Assembly (NCBI GenBank): GCA_024036415.1
Contig: JAMWET010000167.1
Coordinates: 1 to 64,000, forward strand
DNA length: 64,000 bases
Reading direction: 5' to 3'
From: Prochilodus magdalenae
Lineage: Eukaryota > Chordata > Actinopteri > Characiformes > Prochilodontidae
A model generated the notes under the pieces. That model saw nothing but the letters and a program-made list of their open reading frames with translations, made no database searches and was not told where the DNA came from. The position numbers and the translations under genes were made by a program. Within the stretch, counting starts at the first letter, position 1. Each line of letters opens with the position of its first letter. Positions 40,001 through 54,624 of this stretch are shown here, one piece after another.

Positions 40001-41415
40001 CCCCTTTCCGTCACTCTGTTGAAGATCAGTCTCGCCATAAATACTATCAAATTGAATTGGACTTTGTCTATATTTTTTAAGGCCCATAATTCAGTTAAGT
40101 TCACGGTTTTCATTCTCGACGTTGCAAACACGTGTCCACTGTGCGATTGCATATAATCACTACACAGCACTGTTAATATGCCTGTTATTGTTTGTAACAG
40201 TGTAATACAGCTTATTAATACTGTTTAATTTGATACTACCAAGTGCCAGCTTCAGGAGAAAGTGTTCACCTTTGTCCTATTTTCCAGCAGCTTCCACTTG
40301 GCAAGTTATGTCTTCATCCCTACGTCACTCTGATATGCTTCAAATGCACACAGCTACAACTGTTTGCAACATACAATATCGTTTCAACTGGGAAGGTGTC
40401 TTAAAAGCAGTATATGTTGCTTGACATGGGTCTTGTGTTGTGCTGGCTTCACTTAAAACCCACTACAGTACGACCCCTGTTTAAGTTGCCATGGTCTTAG
40501 TAACTCAGGGTAACTCAGAGTTGGCTTTGGTTTGAAATGCTCCATTCTATATGAACCTACCGAGTTCTAGATGTTTACAGGGTGGTGATAAGAACCCGTA
40601 AGCTAGTTACACGCTATTCGGTACCTTTCTGTCACAGGTGACTCTTTTTCTTTTTGCCTGATGAGCTTGTTTTGCTCTCACTAGCTTTGGACATCTTTAC
40701 TGTCCAAATGTAAACAGTTGCAAGTATCTACAACACTGGTAACTTTACACAAGAGAGCAAAGATGTTGTACATTGTAGCTCCGTGTAAGAAGAATGTTTC
40801 CAATGCAGTTTAGTAGCATTGTCATTGGTCCAGTCATCATAAAATTTTCTGAGGGTATATACATCTGCCGTGCTCAAACTATTAGAACTTCTGCAACTCA
40901 TATGTTCTGCAGCAGCTCTGATCCCGACAGGAACTAAACGGAGAGCTCATATCACTCCTGTCCTAAAAGACCTGCGCTGGCTGCCTGCATCTATTAGAAT
41001 AGATTTTAAAGTTCTGCTGCTGGTCTATAAGGCTCTAAATAATCTAGCACCTGCTTACATCACAGAATGTCCCTGACGTTGATCTACAGATGCTGGCCTT
41101 CTGCTAATGCCTTCCGAGAGATACTGGAAACGTGGGAAGATCTCTTTCAGTTATTCTGCTTCTAAACTGTTGAACTCAATCCCAGCTTCTATTAGACAGT
41201 CGAGCTCAGTGTTCACATTTAATACACAATTATCTCTTTAACTCTGTGTTTAGTTAAGACTACATTAACATGGTGTGTTTGTTTATTTATTTATTTATTA
41301 TTCCCCCTTATTTTTTTTCCTTCCGTTTCTGAGCTGCCAGTGGTATGAAAAGTGCCCTATAAATAAACATTATCATTATTATCGTTATTATTATTATTGT
41401 TGTTATTGTTATTGT

Positions 41416-41508
<93 letters not shown>

Positions 41509-44500
41509 ATTATTTTTTGACAGCTACAATATAAAAACTGAGAAGCACCACGCAGGTTGGCTGTTGGTTTTGCATTTGGTAATTTTCGTTAAACCACTTT
41601 AAACATTTTACATCTCAAAAATTTAATTATGAAGAACCTCTAAATAATCAGTGAATTTTCCCAATAGGTGTAGCCATTTATGCCTATTGTCTTGTGAGTA
41701 CAAGACCAGTGACCAGTGAATGGGCAGGTTATTATTATTATTTTTTTTGAATGCAACAAGATGTTTGACCACATGGTGGCCTCATATATCAAGAAATATC
41801 CTTCACTGATCCTAAAACAACAGTATGTATACCTGGTGCTTACTCGCACTTATTTACTTGATAATGTCCAGCTTCCCATCACTATGCCAATTTGGCCAGC
41901 GCCGGTCCCCAGGACGTCATATTTTTTCATGCCTCGGATGTTTTCTACAACGTTAGTGATTGTAAATTTGCTTATCGCTGATGGTTTCTCCTACCGGTTG
42001 GAGAAGTCATAAATATGTTCTTGGTTTGGTACCAACAATCGGACCCTGTTAGCAGTCAAAGATAACATAAGACAAGCTGCCCTGCCAAGAGATAAATTCT
42101 GACAACCCCGTTGAACGGAGAGAATTTTCCGCCACCAATCACGGCTTTCCTGGAAAGCAGAAGCTGAAGTCTGGTACCCAGACATGTTTTGCGTTGGACT
42201 TCCATCTATGAGAAGAATTTAAGGAATTTGGTGTTCATATCCCCCATAAGGTGCATATGATTTAATGTATTGACCTTTGACCTCACACGCAGACCGAGAA
42301 TCAATCAAACTACCTCACCAGCTCGTGATAGAAAGGATGTGCACTGATTAAAGACCATCTTGCGTTCGTACTTCAGCACGTTCCAAATGCAGGGAGGAAA
42401 GTGGTCATCATTAAATGGGCTTTCTTCAACTCCAGCAGTGCAGCGGCTAAAGCCTCATCATATAAGGCGATGGCCAAAGGCCTAAGACTGTCATATAAGC
42501 CTAATGTAACAAGCAGAGTGGGTGTGAGGTTTACTGGCTCGATATTAAGTGCAATAGCAGATTGGTCTTATGAGATCCGCAGTCATGGAAGCGAACGGTC
42601 CATGTAACAGGTGGCTATGTAAGTGATACGGAAGGAGAGTTTTCGGGGGGTTTACGGTGACCCTTCAATAATGTTTTTATTAAATTAATTTTGTAGATGG
42701 TCGGGGGGAGGAGCATAAAGTAATTTCATCCAATCAGCACTTCCAGTGGTATCTCGTATCACAAACTTTGCACTTCGTCGAGTGTTGGGTTTCATGAGTT
42801 CTCCAAAAGCTGTTTACTAGAGTGATCCTTTTACACTCACCAAATTGTGTATTTCATAGCAGAGATGCGTGCTGTGGACTGAATGCACCCCAGAAATCAA
42901 CACCTTGGATATATATACTTGCTAGTGGAAGTGCCAACGACAGGCAAACGCATGGGTGTGAAAATATGTGTCCATTTCGAATGTAACCACTCTCCTCGTG
43001 CAGACATGCCACATGCAGTAATGGCAGTGATGTATGGTGCAGCCAGAAACAGCTTCATATTGATTGTCAACTAATACTTAGGCAGTGTGGTTCCACTTTC
43101 TGGCCAGTGCAGCATAATGGAGAGCCTTTCTCGAAACTTTCTGAAGACGTTAAGGTGTCTTTTTTTTTTTTTCCCAGTGCATGCCTTCGTGCAGCCATCT
43201 CCATAGATGATTGGCCAAAGCATACAGGCACAAAAGAAGAATTAGGTTGAGTTGCTGAAGAATGCCAGCGCAATAAGGCCGGAGCTGGCTGCGCACATTT
43301 TTGTGCCCTTGCACTTTTTCTGCGTGCCACTGAGAGGGAAACCTCAATAGTTGTGGAGATTAAGAAGTGTCCGGGGGGTTAAATGCTTATCGAAAGGCTC
43401 TGATTGGTGGCTAGTGTGTGTGCGAGCACGTAATACCACAGGTGGTCTTATTTTAGGATGGGAGAAAATAGCTTGACCCGTTTTACCGTGTTGTTTCAGG
43501 CCACGGTCTGGCAGAAGGCCAGGGTATCGGATCACCGGGCAGCGCTCATGGCCGTCCTCGGAGCAGCCTCCGCGGCCAACCTCCTGCCCGTCCAGCATCG
43601 CCAGGAGCAACCAGAGGTCAGTGGCGCTCTGAGCAAACACGGACCAGGTTATGGTTTTCAGCGGGAGCGGTGGGGTTCCAGTGCACGGCTAGCACGAGAG
43701 ATCAGAAGCTCTAAGAGTGGGGTGGATGGGGTTGGGTTTAGGTGGGGGGTGGGCTGCTGGTCCACTATTTATTTCCTAGTTCCCTTTATTTTCTTAATCC
43801 ATAAACTAAAGAAACACAGAGAGATGTAGTTTTATATGAAGGCAAAGGCAAATGTTTGGACAGTCAGCGAATTGCTCTGCACGTTGCTTCTCCCCACAGC
43901 CACACTATTCCAAATGAATCAACAGTGGAGCCTTGACACGTCATGTTGTGCTGAATTTCACTTTAAAACATTGCTCGGCTCCTGCTGAGCTGCAGAGTTC
44001 AGGGACTCGTGTAACAGTTTCGCTCCGTACGGCTCTCCTGTCCCAGGAGTGCTGTTTTTCTTCTCTTTGCTTGTGCATTCCGCAGCAATGAATTTTTGCA
44101 TGAATGACTCAGCATTCTGCCCAGGTAGCCCCTTCAGTAAAACCCCCTGCTCTGTCTGCCTTTGGGCAGTAGTTGAACTTTGGTCATGCCTAATTTTTCT
44201 TTCATGTATGACCCACACATGGCTCGGATTGAGATCATAAAAACTTACAGTAGAGTACTGTGTAAATGTCTGTTAATCCGGAAAGTAAGTGTGTATTTGC
44301 CCAAATAAACAGAAAAATAAATTAATAAATGTTGATATTAATGTGGTTATCATCCAACACTGAGTTTATCCAATCAGTTTTTCATTAAATTGTATCAGGT
44401 GCTCCTGTTGGAAATGAACAAATCCATACAGTTGCTAGAGTAGAGAAACCAAACCTGCTCAAAAGATGCTACAACAATAGAGACTGATTAGCTATGGACC

Positions 44501-47500
44501 AATAATAAATCTCATTGTAATTATGAATGTAATCCCTGGATTTTACGGACTGTAGTGTGTGTGTGTGTGTGTATGTCTGTATGTATGTATGTATGTATGT
44601 ATGTATGTATATATATATATATACATACATACATACATACATACATACATACAGAGGTTGGACAATGAAACTGAAACACCTGGTTTTAGACCACAATCAT
44701 TTATTAGTATGGTGTAGGGCCTCCTTTTGCGGCCAATACAGCGTCTGTTGGTCTTGGGAATGACATATACTGCGTCCTGCACAGTGGTCAGAGGGAGTTT
44801 AAGCCATTCTTCTTGCAGGATAGTGGCCAGGTCACTACGTGATGCTGGTGGAGGTTCGTCCTTCTTGGTGGTATGCTGACATTACCCTGGATACTGTGGC
44901 TCTTGATACATCACAAAGACTTGCTGTCTTGGTCACAGATGCGCCAGCAAGACGTGCACCAACAATTTGTCCTGTGTGTGGGAAAAAAAAAAAAAATATA
45001 TATATATGTATATTGCCTCCCATATATATATTTCTTTTGGCATCTAGAAGAAATCAATTGACTGAAACTTGGTGGGTAGATTTCACATCATTTATTGAGC
45101 TACACATACAGAAGTAGTGTCTCTCAGCATGGCCTTGGGCTATCTAATCTTCTCACACAGTTCCTGCATATTTTGCAGTAGGGTTCAAAGTGGAGTGACA
45201 CCTGACCTTTATTGAGACCCTATGTGAGACCCATGACAACAATCCGTCCATCTTGGCGCTGACCACGGTGCCTCCACACACGGATTTGCTGATCATCTCC
45301 ACCAAGACACATGCGGGACTCGCCACTGAAGACCCCTGCGGTTCTGAGTCACTCCATGAGAGTCTGGCATGACACCATTGCAGTCCTTGGTGACGCTGAT
45401 GTGATGTTAAGGCCAGTCTGTCCTGTATGTATTTCTCCCCTGCTAGATCTGTCCCAGTCAACTGCAAGTGATGTTATAGTGAAATGGCTGCATCTAGGAG
45501 CGACAGCAGGCCTAGCCGTTAACCGGTACAGCATGCAAACTCATAGAGCGGGTCTGCTGAGGGCTGAAGCATGAAGCACATAAAAATGGCCTGTCTTTGG
45601 TTGCATCACTCACTAAAGAGTTCCAGACTACTGGGTTCGGCGGATACCTAATGACTACCTAATGCATCATGCTACCAGTACAGACTGGTGGAAGAACAGG
45701 AATATTGATCTGGGTGGTTTTCAGGGTTTGGACACTGTAGTTCCATTGAGAGATAAAACAGTATTGCAGCAGTTTCAGGAAGACCCCTTACAGTTCCAAT
45801 GTGACTGTACACCTGTGTCCAAAGCCAGCTCCATTAAAAACTGGTTTGATGAGTACGATGTGGAGGAACTCCAATGGCCTTACAGAGCCAATTCCACTGA
45901 ACACCTTTTGGAATGAACTGAAACGTCAACCTTCTTGTCCAGCATCAGTGCTTTCCTAGATAAGTGGAGACTTGTTATAGCCGCATGGTGGGTGGGATGT
46001 CCGACTATGTTGTAGGTATGTATGTATAGGGGTAATGCTCAGATGTCCCAACACTCCATATAGTGTATTTCTGCAATAATACTGTTTTGACACTAATACA
46101 CATATGTGTGTTATTAGATTTAGAGAAAGTAAAGCAACTAATGGAAATATGAATATAATGTAAATTACTGTCATGTGTCTTTTCACGCAGAACTATGGTG
46201 GCCAAGAAGTGCAAAGGGAATTAACATTTCGTAAAACAAAATTACAAAAATAAAAACAAATTCACAAAATTATATTCAGGAAAAGAAAATTACAGGACAT
46301 GAAACACTTTAACCAGTACTGAGACGCTTTTACTCCGAATTCTGACAGGAAGTGCTTGTTGCTTTTCAATCAAACTGTTTCACGCTGGTAGAGTAAGTGG
46401 AGTTTGGGATGGTTGCAACGTTGTTTTGTCCATTTACTGCTCATGTTTTAGGATAAACAGACAATGTCTAAACCACATGTGCTGTAAACAGTGGGCTGTT
46501 TTGCGAAAGCTCTCAGCCATTTTAAGCTAGCTAGCCTGTTCTCCACTATAGCTAGCATTACAGCCCACTTACTTTCCTTATCATTTCCAACTCTATGTGG
46601 TTTAGACGTTGCCTGTTAGTTTTTTTTTTTTTCTTCCACTCACTCTACCACCTCGAAACAATTCGTAAAGGCGCAACAAGCACTTCCTGTGTGTTAGACC
46701 CGTCCTTTCCATCAGAATTCAGAGTTAGTAAAAGGGTTTTGGTACTGCTAAACCCACACGTGTTGTTAATTAGTTTTTACTCTTGTCATTGTTTCTTGAC
46801 ACTGTGCCAACGTGCGCAACAGATAGCGAAGGACTGCATAGCTGCGTTGACACCTGTACTCGTTTTCACAAACGCATCACATTCTTGTGATGAATGCAGC
46901 AGCGATGTAAAGCAGGCCTGCGTGGTCCACATTTCATGTGAAGGGAACGCATCAGAGGGACATAGCTGGGCTGTGCTGGCGCAGAGCCACACCCCTACTG
47001 CGCTGGCACCAATTATACTTTCACAGGGCAGCGAATGCAAGGAGAAAGCATTCGCTCACATGGCAGGCTGTGTGGCATACACATTCTTTATTATTCAGCA
47101 ACCTGACAGCTTCTGATTTCAGGCCAGGTGGTAACACTGGTCCCCCTGCCCCACCTGTTTATAGGACCCCTCTCTTCCACACGCACATGCATACTTGGGA
47201 AGATTTAATGGTTTTCTTCCTGGGAAAAGTTGCTGCACTGTTGGTAACTGAGCTGCTGGGGAGAGCTGGTTTCTGCTTGGACACGGCAGGTGTAATCTGC
47301 TCGCACTGCTAATCCCACCTGACAGATGTAGAGCGTGGTTCCTGGGCCATTTAAAAAATGAAAAGAAAGAAAGAAAGAAAGAAAAGAACTAAAACTTTCG
47401 CTGTTTGTGTTTTGGAAACCCTTCTTCAGGTCAGGAGATTATGTAAGCCCGTGACCTTGCTCACCCCTGCTTCCTGTTGCGTACCCTGTTTTCCCTTGTG

Positions 47501-50500
47501 CTTCAGCAGCAGCCTTCCCATCATGAAGTCCAGGTCTCTCATTCATGTGCAGTTGTCGAGTGAGGCAACATAGGGGTCATTTATGTGCAGGTCGTGGTGA
47601 CACCGATTCCAGCATTTGGACAGTATGTGTTTCCTCGCCCAGTTGGAGGGGAAGCTATTGTTGGTGCACACATGGTGTCCCACTTTTGTATCATGAGGGT
47701 CATAAGAAGACCTTGCATCTCCAATGAATCAGCTTTTTGGAAGAAGCTGATCTGTTTTTCACGGTTGGGAAATCATCACAGCGTCAGAAAAACACCAGCA
47801 TGGCTTGTAAAAGAGCTAGAGATGGGCAGAATGAAGATTTCCTATCAGCTCTTAGATTGGATTAGTAGAGTCCAAAACCTACCAGTTAATTCTGATTACT
47901 GACTTAAAGGGACACGGCAAACCAAATCCAAAATATCGCCACGGATACATCTATTTTAAATCTTACACATTCCCACCTTCCATGGGTGCGGGGGTGGGAG
48001 GCACAGAAGTCTTTAGAGTAAGATTTCCCAATTCAAATGCTGAACAATCCCCCTTTGGATGACTGCAGGCACTTGAGGGGAGGGCTGTTGAAGCCAGATC
48101 TCGTAGTGCAATCGTTTAACTGTTTGCAATTCATCATTCATCAATTCAATAGTGTTTATATGAACCTGAGTGTTAAGAAATCTGATCAAATTGAGCTTCA
48201 TGTTGGCTAATAGCATAGTCTTTAGGTTACACAAAAACACAAATCTCATTCCGCCTTAAATGATGCAGCAGTTACAGGTGCCTGTTTGTAACTGCTGCTC
48301 CATTTAAGGTGGAACGGAAAATACAAACAAGAAACGGGCCAACAGGAAGCCAACCTCAGCCTTGTCTGTTCTCTAGTGCTTGGTTATGTTACTCATTTAC
48401 TGAGCTGTGGATTCGAGCAGGGCTATCATGGACTGATCTTGTCAGTAATCACTAATCCAATCAATAATACTAATCCAGGTCCAAAAGCGCTTTAGTCATC
48501 ATTTTGACATATAGTTTATGTATTCATATATATGAAAAAGCATCTTAAAAGAATGACATGTCAAAATATTAAAATAGTAACTCTAAATAATGGCATAATA
48601 ATCTGAATAATTAAAAAATGGTTGACTTCAATGGGCCTCCATAATTTTGCGTTAACAATGAAAGCCTGTGTGGGTTTTTTTTTTTTTTCCTTTTTTTTTT
48701 TTCCTTTTTTTTTTTTTTTTCATCACTCTTTTAATCCTTCAGTCTGAAGTGCTGATGCACTCTTAAATGTGCGGTCTTTTTTGGGAAAAAGTTAATAAAA
48801 AAAAAAACCTCTTCTTTGTCTACAGTTACAGTTGTATGTGGAAGTTGGAAAGATTGAGCAAATGATAGTTTTGTGAAAATAAGCTAATAAATCTCTTAAA
48901 GAGAACAATTTAAATATTGCAGTTTGTTTTCTCTGTGGAAAAAAACACAAAATGTACCATAAGTCTTTTTTTTTTTTTCACCACTTTAACAAATGAAGCA
49001 CATAAACCATAACTGTACATTCAAATGTGTTCATTGTAGAGGATATGTTAAATATTTGAATATGACCTTAAGTACTTTTTGTTATTATCTGTAGTTCTTT
49101 TGGGACTTTTAGATTGTAAAGTGTATGTCGTCTGCCGCTGTTTATCAGATTGTTAATCAGATCAGAAGTGAGTGTAGCATTAGGAGTCTTTCCAGTGAAC
49201 TGTAAGTGTGAAGTGCGAAGTTTTCCTTGCCTTTAAGGTTGAATTATAGTGCTGTGAAAAAGTTTTTGCCCTCTTGGATTTCCTCTATTTATGCATATCG
49301 TTGCTGTCTAAAGAAAAACGGGTGTCTCCAAAATGGCAGCTTTTATTGTTTCATATTTAATTTAAATTTAAATTTTTAATAATTTAAGTCAGTGGATCCA
49401 GCTGTCTTTCAAAGCAATTTTGGGCCATTTCTATTGGTTCATTCATCGTGCCACTTTCACACAATCTACACGGCAGCTCTTGTGATTAAATGATGCACAA
49501 ACGTAAAAATCAACAGAAATGGAGATACATGGTTTTTATAGGGCAGCGACAATATGTGTTACATCAAAGGGTTTCAGGTATTCATACATAATGTATAAGT
49601 CAAGGAGAACAAGAAGAAAAAGGTGATCATTTAATTTATTGTATGGGGGAAAAATTGCACCCCCTGCATCTCACATGTGGGGAAAGTAGTTTTACCTCTG
49701 AACTTTTTAACCAGTTGTGGCATCTTTAGCAGCTAAACACATCCTGTAACAGGGGCGTAGTCAAGTCACGTCACTGTGGAGGAATTTTAACGCACTCTTC
49801 TTTCCAGAATTGCTTTAATTCAGCCATGTAGGAGGCTGTTTGAGCATGAACTGCCCTTTTGCGGTCCTGCTACAGCATCTCATTTGGGTTCAAGTCCTAG
49901 ACTTTGTCTAGGCCGCTCCAAAACCTTAGTTTAGTTTCTTTTGGCTCGTAAAGAGGAGAAATTGCACCTGTGCTTCAGAGCATTGTCTTGCCTTTATGCC
50001 CAGTTGTGCTTGAGTTTCAGAGCCTGAACTGATGATCTGGCTCTTTCATGCAGGATTAATAGGGAGTAGAATTGAATTAATTATGGCAAGTCAAGCAACA
50101 AAGCATCCCTGTACCATCAGACTACCACCACCATGTTTTATTGCTGGTATGATAGCATGAATTCTGCTTCCTTTAATAAATAAAATGATCATTTTAAATA
50201 TCAAAATGAAAATATCAATATGTGTTTGGTCATTGTGTCTTTTCTAATTAAAAGCTACAGAAACAATGAAAGCAACTATGCAAATGAGCTCTATTCTGCT
50301 TTTCAGTCTGGGCTGAAACATGTGAATAGGCTAAAGTAATAAAAAGTAATGTGATATAAGGACCATGTGCACTGAGGAGCGAATGGTGTGGATGTATTTA
50401 TTGGTTTATGGATCACAGAGTTGTGAATAACAGTCAGTTTTTGATATACACTGATATACAGGTGTGTGAGCCAGTGTATAGGTCATGGGCTTTTATCTTG

Positions 50501-53500
50501 TGAGTCAGAATTAACACTGGCTAGTGTACTTTAGGCAATGGGAATGGTCGGGGTTTGTATAAGGCATGATAGTGAAATGGTTTAATTGGGCTCATGTCAG
50601 GTGAACGTGCAGGTCAAACCATTCAACCGAGCTCTCCATAATGCACCTCAAAATTACAAACCACTCCAATTCTGGACAGACTGAGCCCGATAAATATCTC
50701 ATCTTTGTGGGGGTACATGAAGTCGGTCAAGGGCTGCACATGGTCACCAAGCAGTTAAATGTAGCAGGCACCAGTCAAGGACATGTTTAGGTGGACCAGT
50801 GGACCCATGCCATGGGAACACACACCACACCAGTATGCAGTCACCATCAGCCTGCACTGTGCCTTTTTGACAACTGGAGCCCATGGGTTCATGGAGTCTG
50901 CACGACACATGAACCTGATCAGTAGTTAAAATAATAAAAACGTACTGTGACTCACTCATGTAACATGTTGCCGCTCTAGGGTCAGTTAGTAACCTCCCAA
51001 GCTCAGGTGAAGCGCTGTGTCCAGTGTTGTTGTGTTAACAGAGGCACACTGGTGAGTCTTTTGCTCCAGTAAAGCTAAAGAATGCTGCACTGGGTTGCAT
51101 GACTCTTTACACGGACAATCCTAGCCCTGGGATTACACCTGGGATAGCCAAGAAAACGGCAACCACCTGGGATAACAAAGCAACAGCCTACAAATAGCTT
51201 ATCAGCCACCTATTTCATTGTGACGGCTTTGTCAAGTCAATTTAAAGTTTGTTCATGAAGTTTCTCCCTCTAGCTTTATGCTGACACACCCCTTTTAGAG
51301 TGATTCATTCCCCATTCAGTCTATGAAAGTGATACCCTAAATATATTTACCAGTCATATCAAGTGGAAAACAGATTTAAACACATGCGTGCAAAATTAAA
51401 TAATTTGAAATGGACAAGAAGGTGCAGTTATGGGATTTAAAGCATGTCTGTGCATTGCCATGCTCAGATTCTCTATGGTAACACGTGTCCAAAACCCACA
51501 GAGAACATTTACTGGCTGAACTGAGAGAAGAAATGCTTCCACATGAGATGTGGCTATTGAAAACAGCACATGTCAGTTGAACAAAGATGTCATATAGACA
51601 TAATGACTAATATGATGCTGGATGGATAATGAAATGTTGTTTCCTGTCATAGGTAAAAAAGAACTCTCTCATTTGGTTTGAGATATCTCAGATAGGTTTA
51701 ACCATGACTTTATTTGATCCGGATTTATTTCACCAGAGAAGCGAATCACCATTCCTTTTCATCAGCAGTTTGCAGCTATATAATAGAGCACGCAGCGTAT
51801 GGCTGCGCTGTGGCCAACATTCTGCAAAGCCCCGTCCTGGCTGCGGATGCATCTTTTGTTCAGCATGGGTTATTTATAAGCCTTTCTTGGAATTGCTGAA
51901 TATGTACGTGGAGGTACAAATTTATTTTTTTCTGTTGTGCGTAATACCTGCTGAACGGTGTCTGTTTCAGTAATCAGTCATTAGCCTAAGAGGAGTTCAC
52001 CTGTCAGGCCCGGGCCAATGTTGAGACCATAAGCAAACCATTCCTACTCCCCGCATGAACCTGATAGATGTGACACATGAAGTCATGTTGGAAGCGGTGC
52101 AGCGTAGGGAGCTTCATATAGGTCCGGTGGAAAAGGCTTCATAGAGCAAGTACTGGGCATGATTGTGCCAGAATAATTTATAAGCGGGAGAGACGAAGGG
52201 GTGTGCCGTATGATATTGGCACCTCCGTACCTTTGACCACAGTGTAACACTGTTAAACAATAGGGGTGTTGTATTTAGTGACATATGAGTAGTTTATTGT
52301 AGAAATTGGTGGCAGATGGTGGTAAATTTAGCGTTGTGTTTGAGCTTCTGACCTGTAGATTGCAGTGTTGTAAACTTAGTTAGCCGTTAGTCTATTCCAC
52401 TCCAATGTAAACAAGTGGCATAAGAGTCCGCTAACATTAGCATTAGCAAACCTATACATAAGACACTTGTGCTAAAATGTAGATGATTTAAAAAAATTGC
52501 AGTTTATCATCTTGCGTACAGTATTACAATGTATCGCTATATGTAGAATGAATCGTGATCACTGTATCATGATACGCATTGAAGTCTAAGTCAGGCATGA
52601 GTAACTAAGCAGCGTAAGCAACTCTTTGGAAACTGTACTCAAAATTCACAAACTTATGTTGCCTCGCCAAAATTGACCAAATTGATAAATGTCTCAATTG
52701 AATATCGTATGTAATATAATATAAAAGTTACAGTTAAATATAATATAAATATAATATAAAAGTTATAGTTAAATCCCTGCTTTGGCTGTGAGTGTTGGAT
52801 TACTACCCATCTTACCTTTCTTGGTAGGTGTTATTATTCACCATACAGCTACTTTAACAGGAAGGGGCCGTTTACTCACGTGCAGAATTCCCAACCGTTT
52901 GCTGCAAGATGCAACATGGATCTAATGCAAAGGAAGGCTTCCGCTTCAAGTAAAAATGACAACTTTAAAATAAGAACTTTTTCTTTTTACAAACTATTAT
53001 TTTAATGATATAGAAAATACATATGACTGCAAAATGTTTTTGCATGATGTGGTGTACATGCACCTGCTACTGCTGACTAGCATCAAGCGTGAGAAGCAAG
53101 ATAAAAAAACTGGCTACTGTTTGTTCACTTTTTACTAAGTTGACCCGTAAAACCAGCTTGCTTTAACTTTGTGAGTTTAAGAAAAACTTTATTTAAATTT
53201 TTGTCATATGCGTCCGATATGCAACTGTTAGTCTTAAAGGCACAGTAGCCTTAATAGCCTGTACTTGCAGTATATTAAAGCTGTGTCCAGAGCTGCAGAT
53301 CTGTTCAAGGCTGTTAAGCTGCTGCCATATTCCGAATGCATGTCCACATTCCGTTGTGATGTAACCATGTATCATCTGAAAGAAATTACACATCAGTTTA
53401 ATAGTCCGGTGTTTTCATGCATGACGTTCGAGCAGGTTTCCCAGTTTTTAGGTACTCTTTGGCTAAATGCTGTACTGCATCCTTTTATAACTGGATCCCT

Positions 53501-54556
53501 TTTTCCCTCTAATCACTCACCTGCTACGGTCATGTTGACAAGTATTTAGAATGATCTAAGGTCAGTTTGGATTAGGGAATTAGTTTTTCTTTGCCCTGTG
53601 TCCTTGTGCTTTCCCAATGACATGAATTAAATTTCATGGCCGAGGGCTGTGTTGGCAGTGTGGCTCGCATCCTGTTATCCTGGAATAATGCACTCCATTC
53701 AGTACACAAAGCTCGAGGGAGAGGGTCACCTGTGCCACGATAATTGACAAATGTTGTAATGGCAAAGTGTAGGTAACAGAAGCGCTTATTGTGGAAGTCA
53801 CAATACCAGCAATTATGGTTTGAATGAGACGCCAATTAAACAAGGCCCCTTGCTAGCCAACAGCTGCAATTGTTAATTCATAACTCTGCGCTCAGGCGTC
53901 CCAGTATAGGAGTCATTTGGAACCGTTTCTCATCTCAACACTTTCCCGATGTATGACTGCGTTGTGCCAAGAGTGCTGTTTTCATTGCAGCTTGTAGGAG
54001 CCTGGCAAGTGCCTGGTTACGAGATGACAAATGTGTTCTGACTGGCCAGTGAAATCGTAATTAGGCACCAAGATGGGGTCAGAGGCTCAACAGGGTGTAA
54101 TTTTGTTTGTTTGGAAAAAGCTCATGCAGGCCTTAATGCGCACTGACATTTTACGAGGATGGTAGGGGTAAGATTCGGTACTGGCATAAGCATAAACTGG
54201 ATTGGACAGAAATGTCCCAGAGAACAAGAGGGCCTAGAAAGAAAGTGGCCAAGGTGATTGGTTGTACTTATAGGCGCTTCTTTTCCATCTTCAACTGTGT
54301 TTTCATAGGCATAGGATCCTGACCCTAAACTGCTGGTGCTCACTAGCGACCCCTGCTGGCCACCACCTTTAATAAGAAGCGACTGAGAATATCAAGTCTA
54401 TTGCTCTGTAAACCTCATGAGCCGAAATGATGAGAATAATCTTCTCCTGTTTGAGCAGATTTCCATTGAGGGGTACTTTCCCAAACCAAACTCGGACCTC
54501 AACTCGACAAGCTCCAACACCTCGGAACAAAGGAAAAAACCAAAAAGAAAAAAAAG

Positions 54557-54587
<31 letters not shown>

Positions 54588-54591
54588 AAAA

Positions 54592-54624
<33 letters not shown>

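Larger units (their letters stand above)
43617..54458 (+). other. pms1: PMS1 intron 5 (10.8 kb)
   Basis: No gene seen. Holds at least five transposon remnants, a palindromic microsatellite, the 434-bp MITE, a T-rich run at 48676-48720, and AT-rich unique sequence 51000-54400. Confidence 0.7.

Noticed and set aside
41275..41520. Open frame coding poly-Asn and poly-Tyr
   Set aside because: It is the (ATT)n tail of a LINE, not a gene.
43344..43829. Long open frames on both strands around 43500
   Set aside because: Only 43500-43616 (plus) is coding, as PMS1 exon 5; the rest reads through intron or is antisense.
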